Positions 60,907-64,000 of a stretch of 64,000 bases of DNA are shown here, in pieces. The notes below the pieces were generated by a model. That model was not told the origin of the DNA. It worked only from the letters and a program-made list of their open reading frames with translations, and ran no database searches. Made by a program: the position numbers and the translations under genes. This DNA is from CBDFGE01 sp965247055. Its GTDB lineage: Bacteria; Chloroflexota; Dehalococcoidia; Lucifugimonadales; JAGWBF01. Position 1 is the stretch's first letter; each line of letters starts with the position of its first letter. The stretch lies in NCBI GenBank assembly GCA_965247055.1, contig CBDFGE010000006.1, positions 186,001-250,000 on the forward strand, given 5' to 3'.

Positions 60907-62000
60907 CTGGTGATATCCCTTGAGTAGAAGGGTAGGGGAACGACCTCGGCCTCGGTGAGCCTGCCCCGGATGTCGACTCGTACCTTCCGGCCCGGATTGG
61001 CGAATTCCAACGTAACATAGCCCATGGCGATAGTCCTGTCAAGGGTGGGAGAGTGGGTCCCGCTGGTCACCCTCCCTATCTGAGCTCCTTCATCGAGGAC
61101 CTGATAGCCCGCCCTTGCTATGCTCCGGCCCTGGACTGCCAGGCCCACGAGGCGGACCTTTGGTCCCGTCTCTTTCTGTCTGCGCAGCGGCTCCACGCCC
61201 ACGAACTCTTTGTCCAGCCGGACAAAACGCTCCAGGCCCGCTTCCAGTGGGGTGGTGGAGCCATCGATGTCGTTGCCGTGGAGCGCCAGCCCGGCCTCCA
61301 GGCGCAACATGTCCCTTGCGCCCAGGCCGCAGGATACGGCGCCCCGGGCCATGAGGGCCTCCCACAGGCCCGGCGCGTCCGCCGCCGCCACGATCAACTC
61401 GAAGCCGTCCTCACCCGTATACCCCGTCCGGCCGATAAGAGCGGGGAAAGAAGAGGCTTCCACTTCCATGGCGGAGAAGGGACGCATCCCCGAGGGACTG
61501 GGCTCGCACAGGGTCTCCAGGATCTTGGCGGAGGCCGGTCCCTGGGCCGCTATCATGGCCGTCGACTCGGTCCTGTCCTCGATGGTTGTCTGGGGGAAGC
61601 GTTCCCCGGCCCAGTGGTGCAGCCAGGAGAGGACGCGCTGCCGGTTGGAGGCGTTGCACACGAAGAGATACCGGTCCTCTCCCTGCCGGTAAAACACCGT
61701 GTCGTCGATTATTCCCCCCTGTTCGTTGCAGACCATGGCGTAGCGGGCCCGCCCGAGTCTGAGGTCGATGGCGCTGGCGGTAACGACCCAGTCCATGAGC
61801 TGGGGCGCCTGGGGACCCCTGATGTCGAACCTGGCCATGTGGGACACGTCGAATATCCCGGCCCCAGCGCGCACGGCCTTCGCCTCCGCCACGATGCCCT
61901 TATACTGGACGGGCATCTCCCATCCGGCGAAGGGGACCATCCTCGCACCAAGGGAGAGATGAGTCTCGTAAAGCGGTGTGTGCTTGAGCGCCTCCGCCAC
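60903..62000 (-). CDS. gcvT: Aminomethyltransferase (glycine cleavage T protein)
   Basis: 365 residues, transfers the methylene group to tetrahydrofolate and releases ammonia. LYETHLSLGARMVPFAGWEMPVQY, FDVSHMARFDIRGP, GRTGYTGEDGFELIVAA and GLGARDMLRLEAGLALHGND are family hallmarks. The start is set at GTG 62000, behind GGAGGACGCAAC; a longer frame to 62072 lacks a good site. No glycine riboswitch motif was recognised upstream. Confidence 0.95.
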   Translation of the reverse strand: MAEALKHTPLYETHLSLGARMVPFAGWEMPVQYKGIVAEAKAVRAGAGIFDVSHMARFDIRGPQAPQLMDWVVTASAIDLRLGRARYAMVCNEQGGIIDDTVFYRQGEDRYLFVCNASNRQRVLSWLHHWAGERFPQTTIEDRTESTAMIAAQGPASAKILETLCEPSPSGMRPFSAMEVEASSFPALIGRTGYTGEDGFELIVAAADAPGLWEALMARGAVSCGLGARDMLRLEAGLALHGNDIDGSTTPLEAGLERFVRLDKEFVGVEPLRRQKETGPKVRLVGLAVQGRSIARAGYQVLDEGAQIGRVTSGTHSPTLDRTIAMGYVTLEFANPGRKVRVDIRGRLTEAEVVPLPFYSRDITR

Positions 62001-62150
62001 GTTGCGTCCTCCTTTCCGTTCCCGTCGCCAGGACCCCTGGACCCTCAGGCTGAGCCGAATATCATGCGCCATACCGCCTCGGATGGCCGCACCCGCGGGC
62101 CAACCATCCCACTGGGCTGAGGGGAGACGGGCGCGTCTGAGCGCGTGGGG

Positions 62151-64000
62151 CTAGCCCCCGTCGACCTTGGTGTGGGCACCGTCCCCCTGGGGGACCGGGG
62201 ACTCCAGGCCGTAGTTTATCGCGTGGAGCCTGGAGTAGGTACCGCCCCCATCCAGGAGCTCCTGGTGCGTGCCCACCTCCATGACCCGGCCGCGGTCCAG
62301 CACGACGATCTTATCGGCGTTCCGAATAGTGGACAGGCGGTGGGCGATGACGATGGAGGTGCGCCCTTCGAGGATCCGGCTCAGGGCCCTCTGGATGACG
62401 ATTTCGCTCTGAGTATCGATGTTGGCGGTGGCCTCGTCCAGGATAAGGATGCGGGGGTTGCCGACGATGGCCCGGGCGAAGCTGACGAGCTGGCGCTGTC
62501 CCATGCTTAGGTTGGTGCCCCGCTCCGCCAGCACGGCGTCGTATCCGTTTTCCAGGGCCATGATGAAGTCGTGGGCGCCCACCGCCTTGGCGGCGGCTAT
62601 CATGTCCTCGTCGGGGGCTTCCTCGTGGCTGTAGATGATGTTCTCTCTGACCGTGCCCGAGAACAGGTAGGGCTCCTGGAGCACCATGCTCATCTGACTT
62701 ACCAGGGACCTGCGGGTCACGTGCCTGATGTCGTAGCCGTCCAGCGTTATCCTGCCGCTGGTGACGTCTGCGAAGCGGGTGAGGAGGGTAACGAAGGTGG
62801 ACTTCCCGGCCCCCGTCGGCCCGACCACGGCGACGGATTCCCCGGGGCTGAAATGCAGGTTGACCTCTGTCAGGACGTCGACGCCGGGAACGTAGTGGAA
62901 GCTGACGTTCTCGAAGCGGATCTCCCCCCGTATGGGTGGCATTTTCACGGCGTCGGGAGCATCCTCGACCTCGGGTTTCAGGTCGATCACCTCGAATATC
63001 CGGACGCCGGAGGCCATCGCCCTCTGGAGCTGGCTGTATTGCATCGTCAGGTTGCGTATGGGCTCGAAGAACCGCTGGATCCACATGGCGAACGCCAGGA
63101 GGACCCCCCACTCCAGCTCGCCGTCCAGGACCAGAGAACCCCCCATGACTATCACGACCCCCAGGGCGAAGCCGGTCAATAGCTCTACCGCGGGCATCAG
63201 GCCTCCGGAGAACCTGCTGGCCTGAAGGTTGGCATCCAGGTGCTCGTAGTTCAGCTCACCGAAGTGCCTCAGGTTCTCGTCCTGGCGGTTGAGGGCCTCC
63301 ACCACGCGGACGCCGCTTATGTTCTGGTTGTACTCCCCGTTGACCATGGCGATGGCCCGCCTGATCCGCATAAAGGAGCGCCTGGCGAACCGCTGCCAGA
63401 ACATGAGCATTATGAACAGGATGGGAATGACGCTCAGGCTCAACAGGGCGAGGCGCCAGTCTATGATAAGCATCGCTATCACTATGCCCAGGAGGCTGAA
63501 GATGTCGGCGATGCTCTGGACAAACAGCTCGAAGGTCTCTTGTAGCTGAAGCACGTCGCTCTGGCTACGGGACATTATCCGGCCCACCGGCGTACGGTGG
63601 AAGAAAGAGGGAGACAGGCTCTGGAGGTGGTCAAACATCTGGGTCCGGAGGGAGTAGAGGATGCTCTGGCCGACTTTTGGAATGTACACGAACTGTATGA
63701 AGTTGGCCAGGAAGTGCACCAGGGTCACTCCGAGGAAGGCGAGGGCCAGCAGGTGAAGACCTGTGAGGTTGTTCTTGTTGACGAACTCGTTTATGCCCAG
63801 CATTAGAAGCAGGGGTATGGCCACGTTGGCGGCTGTGTAGATGAGCACCGCCGTGACCGCAACGATGGCGTCGGACCTGCAGGGGCGTAGATAGGAGGCG
63901 AGGCGCATCACCACCTTGTGGTCGTAAACGCTGCCCCCGATCCCCTCGTCGGTCAGGCTGTCTTCGGTGGGCGAGTTGACGCCTCCGGTGGTGATGCCGC
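62151..64000 (-). CDS. ABC exporter (permease-ATPase half-transporter), N-terminus cut
   Basis: The frame is open from the window end to 62151 (616 codons). The N-terminal tail (VNSPTEDSLTDEGIGGSVYD) precedes a six-helix ABC_membrane domain (about 40-340) with the typical SPSFFHRTPVGRIMSRSQSDV loop. The ATPase domain has Walker A GPTGAGKST, signature LSMGQRQ, Walker B ILILDEATANID and H-loop IVIAHRLST. Such half-transporters work as homo- or heterodimers for lipids, peptides or drugs; the partner is probably just outside the window. A GTG at 63914 is another possible start but would lose the conserved tail. Confidence 0.9.
   Translation of the reverse strand, partial: GITTGGVNSPTEDSLTDEGIGGSVYDHKVVMRLASYLRPCRSDAIVAVTAVLIYTAANVAIPLLLMLGINEFVNKNNLTGLHLLALAFLGVTLVHFLANFIQFVYIPKVGQSILYSLRTQMFDHLQSLSPSFFHRTPVGRIMSRSQSDVLQLQETFELFVQSIADIFSLLGIVIAMLIIDWRLALLSLSVIPILFIMLMFWQRFARRSFMRIRRAIAMVNGEYNQNISGVRVVEALNRQDENLRHFGELNYEHLDANLQASRFSGGLMPAVELLTGFALGVVIVMGGSLVLDGELEWGVLLAFAMWIQRFFEPIRNLTMQYSQLQRAMASGVRIFEVIDLKPEVEDAPDAVKMPPIRGEIRFENVSFHYVPGVDVLTEVNLHFSPGESVAVVGPTGAGKSTFVTLLTRFADVTSGRITLDGYDIRHVTRRSLVSQMSMVLQEPYLFSGTVRENIIYSHEEAPDEDMIAAAKAVGAHDFIMALENGYDAVLAERGTNLSMGQRQLVSFARAIVGNPRILILDEATANIDTQSEIVIQRALSRILEGRTSIVIAHRLSTIRNADKIVVLDRGRVMEVGTHQELLDGGGTYSRLHAINYGLESPVPQGDGAHTKVDGG

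Noticed and set aside
62001..62150. Possible glycine riboswitch upstream of gcvT
   Set aside because: The leader lacks the conserved glycine aptamer cores; only ordinary GC-rich sequence was seen.
1..64000. CRISPR arrays, tRNA and rRNA genes
   Set aside because: No regularly spaced direct repeats, complete cloverleaf or rRNA-like sequence was noticed. A tRNAscan or Infernal run would settle this.

Overview
The window is GC-rich bacterial chromosome. It most resembles a member of the Chloroflexota (Dehalococcoidia/SAR202-like), probably uncultivated. This is an inference from gene content: Thr/Pro-rich 'TPTP' lipoproteins and linkers, the GerW-DUF2953 pair in a genome with no other sporulation genes in view, an AAA-cyclase protein, ClpC, two-subunit glycine dehydrogenase (GcvPA/GcvPB), and many catabolic and dipeptide-uptake genes. 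Recognisable promoters have the ordinary form TTGACA-17-TATAAT. No tRNA, rRNA or CRISPR array was seen.

Layout. 1-8.5 kb: a cut AtuA-like gene, an alpha/beta hydrolase, an asparaginase-family enzyme with altered active-site residues, a frameshifted gene, a DUF1326 protein, an SMP-30 remnant, and a gerW-DUF2953 operon whose gerW is split by a complete IS3-family element. 8-11 kb: a zinc-ribbon/HTH protein and an M1 aminopeptidase with HEAT repeats, converging on a shared terminator. 11.2-19 kb: a complete peptide/nickel-type ABC uptake system (lipoprotein, two permeases, two ATPases) followed by an SMP-30 lactonase. 19-28 kb: the replication-origin neighbourhood, with gyrB, a DinB-like gene, pyrE-nadD-obg, a probable oriC with DnaA boxes, dnaA and fmt. 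28-32 kb: DUF3800, L25, and an Rrf2 regulator ahead of a MoeB/ThiF enzyme and a CysM-like synthase. 32-35 kb: a second zinc ribbon, a degenerate RuvC-like protein, an IS1380 remnant and two more DUF1326 genes. 35-44.7 kb: DUF3467 pair, GSA-type aminotransferase, T/P-rich lipoprotein, radA, clpC and a frameshifted gamma-glutamyltranspeptidase. 44.7-57 kb: an ABC-ATPase/zinc-ribbon/cyclic-nucleotide-binding fusion, a broken cohesin-like gene, an AAA-adenylate cyclase fusion, a second SMP-30 protein, acyl-CoA dehydrogenase, coaX-coaBC, an NHL propeller and a second membrane-anchored AAA ATPase. 57-64 kb: the glycine cleavage operon gcvT-gcvH-DUF4177-gcvPA-gcvPB and part of an ABC exporter.

How the genes work together. 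The dpp-like cluster, aminopeptidase, asparaginase-family enzyme, Ggt and glycine cleavage genes suggest a heterotroph using peptides and amino acids. The SMP-30 proteins, acyl-CoA dehydrogenase, hydrolase and AtuA-like gene point to carbon catabolism. Rrf2, MoeB and CysM suggest cysteine synthesis through a protein thiocarboxylate. The most unusual part is 44.7-57 kb. There an ATPase-cyclase fusion lies near a protein that joins a degraded ABC ATPase to a zinc ribbon and an intact cyclic-nucleotide pocket, so it could be a local cyclic-nucleotide signalling unit. Several genes are broken by single-base changes in homopolymers. These may be real pseudogenes or sequencing errors.
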